A stretch of 64,000 bases of DNA from Proteles cristata cristata (GCA_017311185.1 JAESUZ010004533.1:372001-436000), one strand, 5' to 3'; positions 11,685 to 23,040 are shown, counted from the stretch's first letter. A program made the numbers and translations. The notes: generated by a model from the letters alone, not told the origin.

Positions 11685-11935
11685 TATTTTTTTAAAGTTT
11701 TAAATTTTAATCCCAGTATAGTTAATATGCAGTATAATATTAGTTTCAGGGGTATAATATAGTGATTCAACAATTCTGTATGTTACTCAGGGCTCATCAT
11801 GATAAGTGTACTGCTCTTAAATCCCTGTCATCTATTTCACCCTCCCTTCACCCCTCTGGTAACTATCATTTTGTTCTCTATAGTTAGGAGTCTGTTTGTT
11901 GGTTTCTCTCCCTCTCTCTCTTCATCACTCTCTTT
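11685..11935 (-). mobile_element. L1 3'-end fragment
   Basis: It resembles the inverted carnivore L1 3' UTR seen three more times in this window: TATAATATAGTGATTCAACA, then a CTCATCATGATAAGTGTACT-like stretch, CACCCTCCCTTCACCCC and TAGTTAGGAGTCTGTTTGTT. It is severely 5'-truncated. Confidence 0.75.
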
Positions 11936-11939
11936 TATT

Positions 11940-13405
11940 TCCTTTACAACACCCACTTTTTGGGAAGAAGTAAACCTTCATGAGCATCTTCTCCCTGCCT
12001 TCTGTTAACCTCCCCTTATGCACTAATTCTGGTTCCCTGCAATCCCATCATAATTCCTATGAATCCTGTCTCCTTCCTATAGTCTGGTGGCCAGCCAAAA
12101 GTAGACAAGGATTTGAGAAGTGGGGTATTGGCCATAATTGCTTATATGAACATTTTAAAGATTGTATCCATTAATTTTACTATAGAATCAGCTTATCTGT
12201 AAAATGGGGATAATATTGTGTTAGGTGTTGGGATGGATTTAATGAGAAAATACAGGTGAAGGGTTCCACTGTTACCTGCCTGTGTCCTTCACCTCCTTGA
12301 GTTGCTGAAGGAACCTTCAGGCCATCTGAAGAGTGGGTTTTGTTTTTATGCAGTCTCAACCTCCCTTCCCTCTGCTCCATTCTTCCTTCATTGGCTGGCC
12401 AATTCTCTCCTTACTGTCTTGGATAATTCCAGAGGGACCATATTTGACTAGGTGTGAGAATTACCATTGATTCTCTGGGCAGAGTCCAGTGCTCCAGGTC
12501 AACTCTTAAGACAGTGGTCAGCACATGAGAGAACTACTCTTGCCACCCTTGACCAAATCTTAGGGAGTGGGTGACATTTAGCCAGGACAGAGTGTTAGCT
12601 GTGGTAAATATCATAACTAAAATCAGGTCACTGGCACAGTGTGAGTATTTATTATGTGGAAGCAAATGTATTTATCAATAAAATTACTGGGGCCTGAAAA
12701 ACGTCTTTCAAAAGTAAGTGACAGAATGTAGGTGCTCAGCCTATCTTCCAGCTGAACCTAGAACCACATGAATGTGAACTTGATAATTGTAACTTTTATT
12801 GTTTTGCTACTTTAATTTACTTTGATGATTTATGTGAGGCCTCCAGTCAGCACTCTACACTGATATTAATCATGAGATGATGATATTCATTCTTAGAATA
12901 GAAAATGCTTCACTTTATATGTGAATGTATTCTGTTTAAACACATATGTTAGGATTTCCATGAAATATTAGAATAGTTAGCAAAGGAATGATTAACAAAT
13001 TAATGCATTGTAATTGACTTATAATTTCTTTTTGAAAAACAGTAGCATAATTAAACCAAATGCTATGACTTGAATAAAAGTGAACATTTGAAACAGTTTT
13101 ATGGTTCTTGGGCCCCTTTAAGACAGCATAAGACCCATTGAACCTAAGAAAGATGCACAGATGTCAATATATTGCCACTTATTCCTAAATTAATGAAGTT
13201 AAAAGAAATAGAGCATCTTGGTTTGAAAACACACAAACAATTAACAGTGATAATAAGAGATGCAAACAGGGCCTTAATTAATGAGTTTACTCACTGTCCT
13301 GCTTAACAATAAACATTAGTTGAAGATTTTAGAGTGTAGCCAGAACCTGTTTTAAAATTGTGTAGAAAATACTTGTGCTAAAATTGGAAGTAATATCCAG
13401 ATGTC
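11940..13405 (+). other. Intronic sequence, mostly unassigned
   Basis: A short MIR-like piece is visible at about 12190-12265 (TTATCTGTAAAATGGGGATA). Otherwise I recognise no gene, RNA or transposon. Confidence 0.45.
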
Positions 13406-13408
13406 TTA

Positions 13409-13410
<2 letters not shown>

Positions 13411-13456
<46 letters not shown>

Positions 13457-13458
13457 TT
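13411..13458. repeat. (TC)n microsatellite
   Basis: About 24 TC units with a single TG interruption near 13443. Pure pyrimidine mirror repeats of this length can form triplex (H-DNA) structures; that is general knowledge and was not tested here. Confidence 0.95.
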
Positions 13459-13469
13459 TTGGACAACCC

Positions 13470-15565
13470 CAGAATAGCCTTGTCTTCATCTGCTGTATCT
13501 GCCAGGGCTAAGTCATGTGGGAGACAAAGGCCTCCAGGCATCTCCCTCTTGCTTCAGCCTGCTCCTCCTGTGGCAGCTTCTCCTGTACTCTGTATCCTTC
13601 TATGTTCTAATCAAAGCCTGGTTTCAGGAAAGGAGCTATGTATTATCAGTCATCTGCATACAGTAGGTCCGTGTTTAAGCCAGGAAGATTCTATTTTCTT
13701 CAGGATCACTAATAGTGGGATGAAATAATTTGTCTTTGTGAAGGGGGTTCAGGCATCTGTTGGAGAGGTTCATTTAGCTCCTGTACCAGAGACTATACCT
13801 CATGGGGGGCCACCTCTTTTGCCCAGAGTACAGCTGGCCCTACTCCTTTCTAGAGGGAAGAGATATTGTCCTATTTTTGCTAATCTTCCTACCACAACCC
13901 AGAGACTAATGAAAAAAATCAGACTTTTTAACTTCAGAGGAAAGTTGGACATGGGGCTGAGCTGGAAGCTTCCTGTGGCCTCTGCCCACAGGACAATGAA
14001 TGCACTGCTAAACCAGTGATTTTCATCCCCATGAGGTGAGGTTCACACCGCTCTCTCTCCTTATAGCCTCAACGGGGTGTGTTGACTTATCAAAACCAAC
14101 TCAGAGGCTTTTCAAATGACAGGACCCAGTGTGTGAGTATATGCTTCCCCTTCCCCCCTCCTTCCCTAGGAATCATTTCTACGGATTCCAGTGGTTTACA
14201 TTTCTTAGGTGTGTTGGGAGTGAAAACAAGTTTGAGAGCCACAGATGAAGACTTTAATGATCTAAACTTTTTAGAAGCACTGCTGTACCTTAAAACAGAC
14301 GCATGTCATGTATGGGTTAATATGGGGGCAGAGTGGTCACTTAAGTGATTGTTTAATCCTTATAGCAAGTTAATAGTTTTAGATAATAGTAGTATCAATT
14401 AGGATAATGTGACATGTAACTGCAGAATAGCAAACCCAGAACTGCTTCATCCTACATATCTAGAGGTGAAAATGTCACCCTAGGGGCTCTTGTATTGCAG
14501 AGAGACCAATGAAAAGAGGGGCCAAGCTCTTAGAGATTGTATAGTTTGGAAAGAATTAAAAAAGAATGAGGGGGCCTTTTGGAAATGTTGACTGAGAAAC
14601 CCATAATTTAAATTATTTTTTAAAAAAGCAATTTTGAGGAATTTGCATATGTTTTATAAAGAGCTCAGATTTCCCCCCTTTTCTAGAATATTTTCCAGCC
14701 CTCACCTTTAAATTAGAGCAATTTTGCTCCTCAAAACACTAATGATATACTTACTTTGAGCAAAGATTGAACATTCTAAGTTAAAAATAACATTGATGCT
14801 TGGAGGTAACCATTCACATTAATGTCCATGTAGTTGCATCTGGGTAATAAAAGGACAATGTCAGATATAATTTCTCTCTCTTGTTTTTCTAGTTAACTTT
14901 ACCTAGAGAATGAACTCTCTACTCTTGAAGGGTAGTTAAGTAGTCTTTAGTATATACTTCACAAAGCAATCAAATGAGACTTAAATAGAAATACTCTTGT
15001 GGGTGGGATAATTTCTTTCCATGTGCAAGTGTTCTGGTTATAAATGGCTAAAATTGACTTTAATGTTAAGTAAATGAAGTACAGTGAAATATCCAATTAC
15101 CCTGGAAGTCTTCCCCTACCTTGCTATGTTTACAAAGATGTTTTCTTCCAAGAGACCCTAAGAATGGTAGCAACCACTTCCATAAAGGCAAGTATTTTGC
15201 GAGTTATTTATTGCATACAATGGACTTTATTAAGTGTAAACTCAGACGAAGTAAATCTGCCATAGTCAGGCTCATCTTAGATGGACAGGTATATGTACCC
15301 AATCAATAAACTCAGCAGGAGTTAACATTTCATGTTAAATGTTACCTGATGGCAAATAAATTAAAAGATAAATTTAAGCCAATCCTTTGCCACTGTAGAA
15401 AGCTCTAATTTAACTTTGTAAAGAGCCCACTCACCTCAGATGAGAGATGATGGGTACTCTCTCTTATAGTGGCTCTCAGTGAGAGTATTGGGGGAAGTGG
15501 GCATTGCCTGTGATCATTGGCCCTTCAACTTGGAGTCAGATAATAAATATTCATTCATAAATATA
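13470..15565 (+). other. Intronic sequence, nothing recognised
   Basis: Several open frames of 60-120 codons occur, but none resembles a known protein and none has supporting splice or start context. No transposon was identified with confidence. Confidence 0.45.
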
Positions 15566-15574
15566 ATGTAATGT

Positions 15575-15842
15575 AGACTTGGTAATGTCAGTTCCCTTCT
15601 TAAAACTCCTTAATGGCTACCCTTAACTCCAGGATGAAGGTCTATATCTATTTTGGGAAGTAGATCACTTCTCTTGGCTAGATTGAGTTTCTTTGTTATG
15701 TGTAACAAAGCTCCAGTAGGGCAGGATATATCTATGATATATATGAGGGCATGGATCTCTTGTTGTTGCTATTATTTCCAGTACCTAGCATTGACCTGTC
15801 TGGGAATCAATAAATGTTTGCTAAATGAATGAATGAATGAAC
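15575..15842 (+). repeat. L2 LINE 3'-end relic
   Basis: It has forward L2 landmarks: TCCTTAATGGCTACCC, CAGTAGGGCAGGATATATCT, CAGTACCTAGCA and a terminal AATAAATGTTTGC with (TGAA) units at 15826-15842. L2 is an old mammal-wide LINE. Confidence 0.75.
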
Positions 15843-16317
15843 TGTACCTCTCTACTTCTTCCATCTGTACTCTCTCCCTCTCTCAGTCCCAAACATTGGA
15901 AATAATCTGTGTTGGGTAGATAGGACAGAAATGGAATTTTATTTGTTTTACTTTTATACTCATTGAGAGAAAGGAACAGAAGGAGGAAGCAGGGCAGAAA
16001 GAAGGAGACATAGTATATTTTGGGAGTTACTATTTTCATGTGCTTCCTCATTTTCCTACACATTCCCATTTTCTCTAAACAGTTTTTTAAATTAAAAATT
16101 TAATAAGCAAAAGACATGAGCACATTCTCATTTTGAAATGTTTAACCAATGGGTAAGTAAATAGTGTAAAATGGAAGGAGACCACATCTAAACACATATA
16201 TCTATTAGTAAAATTATATACAGAGACATATAATTTTATTAAAAGAGAAATGTCTTATAACTTTTTTTCATGGAATAATATATCTCAGAAACATTTCCAT
16301 GTTGGTTAATATAATTC

Positions 16318-16488
16318 TGTGGCAGTAATTCTCAATGCTGGCTGCACATTAGCATTACCTGAACAGCTTAAAAAAAAAAGATGCTCAAACTGTATCTAAG
16401 ACAAGTGAAATTGGGGTGGGGCTGGCATTGGTGTATTTTAAATAATTGCTAGGTGATTCTGATATTTGTGTAGGATTGAGAACTAGAA
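16318..16488 (+). mobile_element. MER5-like hAT nonautonomous DNA transposon
   Basis: The ends are imperfect inverted repeats: AGTAATTCTCAATGCTGGC at the left, GATTGAGAACTAG at the right. The middle contains GGGGTGGGGCTGGCATTGG, typical of the MER5/MER58 group of Charlie-derived MITEs. A SINE begins immediately after it. Confidence 0.6.
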
Positions 16489-16492
16489 ACCT

Positions 16493-16709
16493 TTTTTTTT
16501 AAACGTTTTATTTATTTCTAGGAGAGAGAGAGAGACAGCGTGAGCAGGAGAGGGTCAGAGAGAGAAGGAGTCACAGACTCTGAAACAGGCTCCAGGCTCT
16601 GAGCTGGCAGTCAGCACAGAGCCCGACGCCGGGCTTGAACCCACGAACCGCAAGATCATGACCTAAGCGAAAGTCAGACGCTTAACCGACTAAGCCACCC
16701 AGGCGCCCC
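16493..16709 (-). mobile_element. Felid tRNA-Lys SINE, CTGACTGCCAGC subfamily
   Basis: Inverted copy with TTTATTTCTAGGAGAGAGAG at the tail side and head CCACCCAGGCGCCCC. The diagnostic TGAGCTGGCAGTCAGCACAG segment places it with the subfamily that carries the extra CTGCCAG. CpG sites are partly kept (CCCGACGCCGGG), suggesting a young age. Confidence 0.92.
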
Positions 16710-16789
16710 TAAATTTTGAGTATTTTAAATAATTAGGTTGTTTTGAAAATAGTGAGGAATCTTTCCAAGAGAATGGCTTGTGACTGGAT

Positions 16790-17062
16790 GCTATTTATTT
16801 ATCTATTTATTCATTCTGTTCATGAATATTTATGAAGCAGCAATGATATGCCAGGTTAAGGTTAATCTTCATTGTGGGGATAGAGAAGGAACAAGAAAAA
16901 GTCTGTGTCCTCAGGGAGTTTATATTCTGGTGGGGGTAGAAATATGAGGTGTACAAATAAATGTAGACAGTAACAATGTCATAAAGAAAATAAAGGAGGT
17001 GGACAAAGAGCATGAGCTTGGGTGGCAAGGAGGTCCTCTCTCTGAGGTCACCGTGGAATGAC
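16790..17062 (+). repeat. Ancient interspersed repeat, family not assigned
   Basis: TTATTCATTCTGTTCATGAA followed by GATATGCCAGG, CTCAGGGAGTTTATATTCTG and GGTCACCGTGGAATGA follows the layout of a common old mammalian repeat. Similar layouts occur at 35660-36230 and 55868-56280. I cannot name the family with certainty. Confidence 0.4.
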
Positions 17063-17359
17063 TGGACAAATCCTGTCAGTTAACAACTAGGAGAAGAGCA
17101 TCCAGATGAGTCTTTCTTTTTCCCCAAGCTCCCCTCAACCCAAGCCCTGGTCTAAGAATATTTCAAAGGAAACCAAATCTTGGAGAATGAAGCCCCTATC
17201 CTGCCCCCTCTCCCCCTACCTTTATTATCTAGGTTTTCAGAGTCAGGATACACTGATACAGGAGACCGAGATGGAAAGGATATATAGGACCTCTTCCTTC
17301 CTGCCTGTGGTAACAAAGGCTTCCTTGAGGCAGGTGCACAGGTCTGATTCCCTGCCTTA

Positions 17360-17576
17360 TTTTTTTTTTAATGTTTATTTATTTGTTTTTGAGACAGATA
17401 AAGCACAAGCAGGGGAGGGACAGAGAGAGGAGAGAGAGACTCTCAAGGAGGCTCCACGCAGCTGGATGCTGGGTGGGATCTCACAACCCTGGGATCATGA
17501 CCTAAGCCAAAATCAAGAGTCAGTTGCTTGATTAACTGACTGGGCTTGATGCTTAACTGACTGAGTCACCCAGTTG
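17360..17576 (-). mobile_element. Felid tRNA-Lys SINE, older diverged copy
   Basis: Inverted SINE with a T-rich left end and head remnant CTGAGTCACCCAGTTGTG. Part of the head region is locally duplicated (GATTAACTGACTGGGC then GATGCTTAACTGACTG). Flanks show an imperfect duplication: TGATTCCCTGCCTT before and TGATTTTCTGCCTT after. It sits at the 3' side of the CDIPT retrocopy. Confidence 0.85.
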
Positions 17577-17579
17577 TGA

Positions 17580-18605
17580 TTTTCTGCCTTTTGAGAAACC
17601 TGGTCCCTACCCCATCTCCCTCACTCAATTGTCCCTAAAGTCTCCGGCCAAGCCAGACCCCAGGGCTAAGTCAGCAGGTGCCACCACATGGGGTCCTTAG
17701 GTCTGTTGGTGTCTCGGGAGCACTGTCTATATGGGTGCACCCTTCTTGATTTCAAGTCCAGGTCCTTGGGAATCCCAAGGGCGGGACTGCTTCTCAGGAA
17801 TTTGGAGAACATGACATCACCAAAGAGGCTGACCTCCCTCCTAGCAGGCCGGACAACACCTTAGGAAGATGTAAGCCTGGGACCTCGCAGGAGGGAAAGG
17901 GGAGTCATGTGGGCACAGTGAGACTCCCAGGGCAGGTGGGCAGCCAGGGACTGGAGGTTTTCAGGTTACTTCTTCCTGGCACCGTCCCCCACATCGAGAC
18001 CAGCCATGTTGCATGCAGCTGTGACCAGATGGATGACCCTGATGAGAGACTTGAGCACAGCGATAGGGGTGGTGATCCAGAGGCCCAATCAGAAACACCC
18101 ACAGAGCTAGCTCAGAGTCCCCCAGAGAAACTGAACAGGTGGAGGGGGCATAGAAGAGCTCATTTCCAGCACAAGGGACAAACAGAGAAGGCTTGAGGCT
18201 TGATTAAGGGCTTGAGAAGTATGTCTTTGGAAAGCATCCAGAAGTCCGCTGAGCAAGTAGAAGGAGGAGGCCTGGAGGGGGCAGCAGGGCATGAAGTAGA
18301 AAGAAACGATGACTAAGGCAATCCAGCAGAGCCTTGGGATGGACAGGGTGGGATCAGGGAGCCTGCCTGAGGACCCTTTCCCTCCCGTTTGCTTTGGAGC
18401 CGCTGGAAGCACTCACGGATGAAGTTTGGCACAAACAGGAAGATATTTTTGCCTGGCATCACAGCAGCCCCCTTGCCACCACCGGGCCCCATCTGGAGGT
18501 GGCATCCAAGCCCCAGCCCTTCCGTGCTCTCACGCTCCAGCTCGGTGCCTCAGGCCAACCCAAGAAACAACTCACAGGCCTCCAGTGCCCCTGCCCTGGC
18601 TGCTA
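17580..18605 (-). pseudogene. CDIPT: CDIPT (phosphatidylinositol synthase) retropseudogene, internally deleted and apparently retaining intron 1
   Basis: CDIPT joins CDP-diacylglycerol to myo-inositol in the ER membrane; the functional protein has 213 residues. On the minus strand an ATG at 18459 starts a diverged N-terminus (NIFLFVPNFI). At 18416-18334 there is an 83-bp insert beginning GTGAGT and ending CCCAAG, exactly where I expect CDIPT intron 1. Next comes SFYFMPCCPL...SSFYLLSGLLDAF (18310-18230) up to ALNQ (18200). The sequence then jumps to the CDIPT C-terminal part; about 80 codons are missing. The end is clear: GLWITTPIAVLKSLI starts at 18085 and runs in frame to ARKK and a stop at 17968-17966. 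The CDP-alcohol phosphotransferase motif DxxDGxxAR is destroyed (DAFQRHTSQ) and frameshifts are present, so it is not functional. The 3' UTR-like part ends near the SINE; no poly(A) tail was seen. It lies antisense to GRM8. Confidence 0.9.
18334..18416 (-). other. CDIPT: Retained intron 1 within the CDIPT retrocopy
   Basis: On the minus strand this 83-bp piece has a consensus donor (GTGAGT at 18416-18411), a C-rich 3' part and an acceptor AG (18335-18334). It separates sequence matching CDIPT residues ...FVPNLIG from that matching the next exon. The placement follows my memory of the human exon structure. A coincidental insertion is the alternative. Confidence 0.7.
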
Positions 18606-18939
18606 CTTATTTTTTAAGAAATATTTTTTGTCTGAAAACCTTTCTAGAGCAAGTCAGGATACATACACACACAAACACTCCACACACATACATAAGGAAA
18701 GTCCTATGCCCTTCTTTCTTCTCATTCAACCTAAATATTGCAGCAGTTGGTTTAAAAAAATTATAGACTTTGTTTTTTTAGGGAAGTTTTAGGTTTGCAG
18801 CAAAATTGAAGATGGCGATGGTTTTATTTGGTTTCAGAACAGGTTTCTTCCCAGACTCTTGTCAAAATAACTTTTTGCAACCAAAGGTATACCTTCCTAG
18901 GAAGACTGACAATCCAAAGGCTTTCCTCTGGCTCCTGCC

Positions 18940-19126
18940 CAGTAGTTCTCAAACTTTAGCCTGCATCACAGTCACCCAGAGGACTTGTTAAAACACAGAT
19001 TGCTGAGCCCCACCTTCTGAATTTCTGAGTCAGTAGGTCTGGGTTGGGGTCTAAGATTTTGCATTTCTGACAGCCCCCAGTGATGCTGATGCTGCTCTTT
19101 CACAGACCACACTTTGAGAACCATTG
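18940..19126 (+). mobile_element. MER5A nonautonomous hAT-Charlie DNA transposon
   Basis: Near full-length forward copy. It starts CAGTAGTTCTCAAACTTTAG, has GACTTGTTAAAACACAGATT and TCAGTAGGTCTGGGTTGGGG in the middle, and ends CACTTTGAGAACCATTG. The ends are inverted repeats. It is old and immobile. Confidence 0.93.
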
Positions 19127-19129
19127 CTC

Positions 19130-20490
19130 CATATAAATCACTTGCTGGCCGACTTACCAAGTCAAAGTACACAAACAAAAATGAGATTGAGCAATGTCCC
19201 GTTTGGCAGCAGACTTTTTCTTTTGACTCATGCCTGGTTGGATTTCGGTTCATATTGGTCATAATCACAGCAGCTGCTATATGGATCTATTTTTAATTGT
19301 ATGCCCTTTTGGAAGTTGTGTTCCTTATTAAATAATGCATAGCTCAGGAGTAATGATCAGCATAATGGTCACTTGAACGTGATTCCTAAAGCAGGGTCAC
19401 TCAGATTACCACTTTTACTCATTTTTACTACCTGTGACAGTAGAACAGACTGATTTAAGAAACTTAGACTGTAAGATACACATTAACTGGGAATTGAGAA
19501 CAGTAAAAGAAGAGACTATGATTTGTCTCAGCTACCAGCAATTTGTCTTCAGAAATCATGACAGCTACCTCCTGATTCCCATTATGCAATGAGATTGCAA
19601 ATAACATTCCACAGCAATCTTAATCAATAGAGGGTCACAAGAGGCCCTTCTTTCCCCATGGTGGGAAAAAATGGTCTTTTTACCAATTTAAGTGATAGAA
19701 TACACTCTCTGGCAAAAGACAGAGACATCTCTTTTAGTTGTAATTAGGGATTTTCCTTATCTCTAAACACTCTTCATAACATAAAAACATACACATAATC
19801 TTTGTGTCTTTTAAGTACATGATGAGCACAGGCTGGTGGGGTGGGAAGGAGTCCAGGTATAGCATCATCCAAAGCCAACTTTATCTGTTTCCAGAATGAG
19901 GCCAATCTCTGCTGCTTTACCCCATTAGGCCCAGCAAGCTAATAGGCATGTGTTCTCAGTGTTGGTCATTAGTCTCCTTCCAAGACTTCCCAAGGCTTCC
20001 GTCTGTGCTTGGGAGGCCGGGTTCCTTGGTGTAACATAGCCCCCAATCTATTGATTATGCTCAGCTTCTGAGAATTCATGGATCTGTCTCTGTGTCCCCC
20101 ATAGTTCCACACTGGGCTTCCTTGGGATGTGAGGATGGTGATGTATTCTTGCTCCAGCTTCTTACCTTTGCTTCCTTTCACATAGATTAAGAGTAAACTC
20201 TAGCTTTGATTAGTGCTTGTACTATTTCTTACACTTTAAATCTAAGTATTTATATTGTGACAATTCTGTAAGGGTTCTCAAAGTAGTTTATCATTGCTCT
20301 GAGAATGTTTGAATTTATATTGTTTATAAAGCAAATGGCATTTCATATTTAGGCAGATTTGTTGTGCAGATATTTATGGCTGATAGATATTTATCAAAGA
20401 GGCTGTCAATTCAAATTATGGATTATCGTAACACACTTATCTAGTAGTGCTAGATAAGTAAACAGTAAAACAGATTAGTATGAATTATAA
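19130..20490 (+). other. Intronic sequence, nothing recognised
   Basis: No coding exon, RNA gene or transposon was recognised on either strand. A 70-codon minus-strand frame (20181-19969) has no known motifs. Confidence 0.45.
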
Positions 20491-20492
20491 GA

Positions 20493-20915
20493 TAGGCCAG
20501 GCTCTGAAGCCAGATTACCTGGGTTCAAATTCTGATATAATGCTTATTAGCTATATTACCTTAAGCAAGCTGGTTAATCTAAGTCTTAGCTTTCTTATAT
20601 GTAAAGACTAGATAATAATAGTACTTTCTTCATAAGTTTTTATTTTTATTTTTTTATTTCTGAGAGAGAAGCATGAGCAGGGGAGGGTCAGAAAGAGGGA
20701 GATACAGAATCTGAAGCAGGCTCCAGTCTCTGAGCTGTCAGCATGAGCCCAACACAGTCTCGAACCCACAAACCATGAGATCATGACCTGAGCTGAAGTC
20801 AGACGCTTAACCGACTGAGCCACCCAGGTGCCCCTTAAATGAAGATAAACAAGATAAAGTGGATGGAGTCCTAAGCAGGATTCTTGGCAAATAGCACCAT
20901 AAATATTTGCTGTAA
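20493..20915 (+). repeat. MIR SINE relic, split by a younger SINE
   Basis: The left part carries the forward MIR head (CTCTGAAGCCAGATTACCTG then GGTTCAAATTCTG). After a SINE (20637-20834) the MIR tail resumes with CTTGGCAAATAGCACCATAAA and TATTTGCTG. The order proves that the SINE inserted later. Confidence 0.75.
20637..20834 (-). mobile_element. Felid tRNA-Lys SINE inserted in a MIR
   Basis: Inverted copy: T-rich left end, TTTATTTCTGAGAGAGAAGC, body, and head ending CCACCCAGGTGCCCC. Several CpG sites are mutated, suggesting intermediate age. Confidence 0.9.
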
Positions 20916-20919
20916 TGAT

Positions 20920-22415
20920 AATGAGGAGGGAGACACTGATGTCCACCATCAGTAGGATATTCATTTTGAGTTATATCTTTTTTCCAATTTCTCAGCTGTT
21001 CATCTTGAATTGCCTTATTTTGTGAACAAAGGTAGGTGAACGTTAGAGGTGCAGTCATTGACCAAGAAACAACACAATTAATAGGTTCAAATAGGCTCTG
21101 GCATGGAGAAAGGCTATCTAGTTTTTCTGAAGGCCAGGCTTGAGACTAGGACCTTGCCAACTCCATGCTCCAGCCAACTGAGCTAAAAAAGTAGTAGTAC
21201 TGTTATTCTTTGCAAATCCACGTGTTAGGTGGTAGGAGTCGCTTTTTATTTAAACATCAGAAAACCAAGGGAAAGATTGGATGACCCAAAGGTGAGCTGC
21301 GCTAAATTGTTCCAGCTATTGTTCCAGCACTCAAACAAAAATGCTACTAAGTTGAATTTTGGAAAAAAAAAAAAAAAAGAATTTTTCTTCTTTGGATGCT
21401 TTCCCGGTACCGCCAGTTTGAAGGTATAAGAGGTGGAATTGTGGTTGAGGAGAAGCTGCTGACTAACCCTAAAGCAGGGGCAGAGGCAGTCTTTAAATCT
21501 GTCTTTTGGGTTGGAATTCCCTTTTTTTTTTCTGTGTTTGATACAATGTTCCAGCATAGAAACACAGGCTCACTCTGGACAAAGAACACTACCTTTTTAT
21601 TGAGTGAATAATTTTTCTTTCTTCTAGCCATGAACTGCATAACATTTGTACCTTTCACCTTCTGATACAAATGTCAGAAATTTCCTTTGCCCAAGGAAAT
21701 GAAGATCCTGGAAATTCCATTTTTTAGTTTGGATTACTTTATTTCACTTATATTCATGCAGCTAAAGTACCTAGTGAAGTTTTGCATGTATATAAATTAG
21801 TATTTATAGGTAACACCTTGCTGAAAATAAAATAGATTAAGTAGAGAATATTTTTCCCACAGCTTCCTTCTCTAACGAAAATAAAATAACCCAGCACCAC
21901 TTCTTAACTGAATGCCCCATCTGTCACCTCCATGCTGCTCTGAGCCAGCACTGTCCTGGGGGTAGTGTGGGGCCAAGGGTCTACATGTGAAACAGCGTGG
22001 GTTTAAACACATGCTGGGAGACTTGGGATTTGAAGCTTCAGGCTTATATTTACTTTTATGTATTTCACTGACTTATGGGAAACTAAAATGAAAACCTGTA
22101 TTTTTGGACTGTAATTACAGTTAAATTTCAGCCTTAACTGATCAGTATTAGGTCTAGCATATGATATAAAAAAATGGATATTAAATCAGTGATCTAACAT
22201 ACTGTAGTGGTCCAAGGTTGTTGAATAAATATTATTTTAACCCCTTAGTTTTAAAATTTCATGATGTTTAAACTAATAACATTAATATTTTATTCTAGTA
22301 AGGTGGAACAAGTTTAGGATTTTGAAGTTAAATATAAAACCTATAAATATGCTGATCACATCTACATGATAAGAGTTATCTTTAAAGAATCTGTTTGCTC
22401 TTAGAAAATGATTCT
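20920..22415 (+). other. Intronic sequence, nothing firm recognised
   Basis: It contains an A-run at 21361-21379. The stretch 21100-21190 (CCAACTGAGCTAAA) looks faintly like an old tRNA-derived head but is too degraded to call. Confidence 0.4.
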
Positions 22416-22419
22416 TATT

Positions 22420-22634
22420 GGGGCAGCTGGGTGGCTTAGTCGGTTAAGCCTCTGACTTTGGTTCAGGTCATTATCTCATGGTTTGTGGATTCAAGTCCCG
22501 CATTGGGTTCTGCTGACAGCTCAGAGCCTGGAACCTATTTCAGATTCTATGTCTCCCTCTCTCTCTGGCCTTCCCCTGCTTGCACTCTGTCTCTCTCTCA
22601 AAAACTAAATAAACATAAAAAATAAAAAAAAAAG
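22420..22634 (+). mobile_element. Felid tRNA-Lys SINE
   Basis: Forward copy: GGGGCAGCTGGGTGGCTTAG head, B-box-like GATTCAAGTCCCGC, GACAGCTCAGAGCCTGGAAC, TC-rich body and an A-rich tail. ATTCTTAT-like sequence on both sides may be the target duplication. Confidence 0.9.
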
Positions 22635-22814
22635 AATTATTCTTATGAAGGAAAAAGGACAGTTTTGCATTTTGCTTTGTTTTATGTAACTGAGTTAAAT
22701 TCATTAGTGGGGTTCCACTGTTTTCAAATATCATACTTCCTAACCAACATTTAAAAAATGTTTTAGGAAACTTGGTGCAAAATATTTTTTTCTAAAGTTG
22801 TTTTTCCAAGTTCT

Positions 22815-22842
22815 CCTTAAAAAAATTTTTTTTAGTTTATTT

Positions 22843-22874
<32 letters not shown>

Positions 22875-23040
22875 CAAGAGCGAGCAAGCAGGGGAGGGGC
22901 AGAGAGAGGGAGAGAATCCCAAGCAGGCTCTGCATTGTCAGCACAGAGCCGGATGGAGGGCTTGAACTCACAAACTGTGAAATGACCTGAGCTGAAATCA
23001 AGAGTCAGATGCTTAACTGACTGAGCCACTCAGGTGCCCC
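22815..23040 (-). mobile_element. Felid tRNA-Lys SINE with expanded (GA)n
   Basis: Inverted copy whose body begins with an uninterrupted (GA)n run at about 22847-22874, then GCAAGAGCGAGCAAGCAGG. The head ends CCACTCAGGTGCCCC. The (GA)n expansion is a microsatellite born inside the SINE. Confidence 0.9.

Noticed and set aside
13375..13728. 117-codon frame through the (TC)n tract
   Set aside because: The start region is just the Leu-Ser repeat encoded by the microsatellite, and the rest matches nothing known.
21100..21190. Possible degraded tRNA-derived SINE head (CCAACTGAGCTAAA)
   Set aside because: Too short and diverged, with no body or tail.
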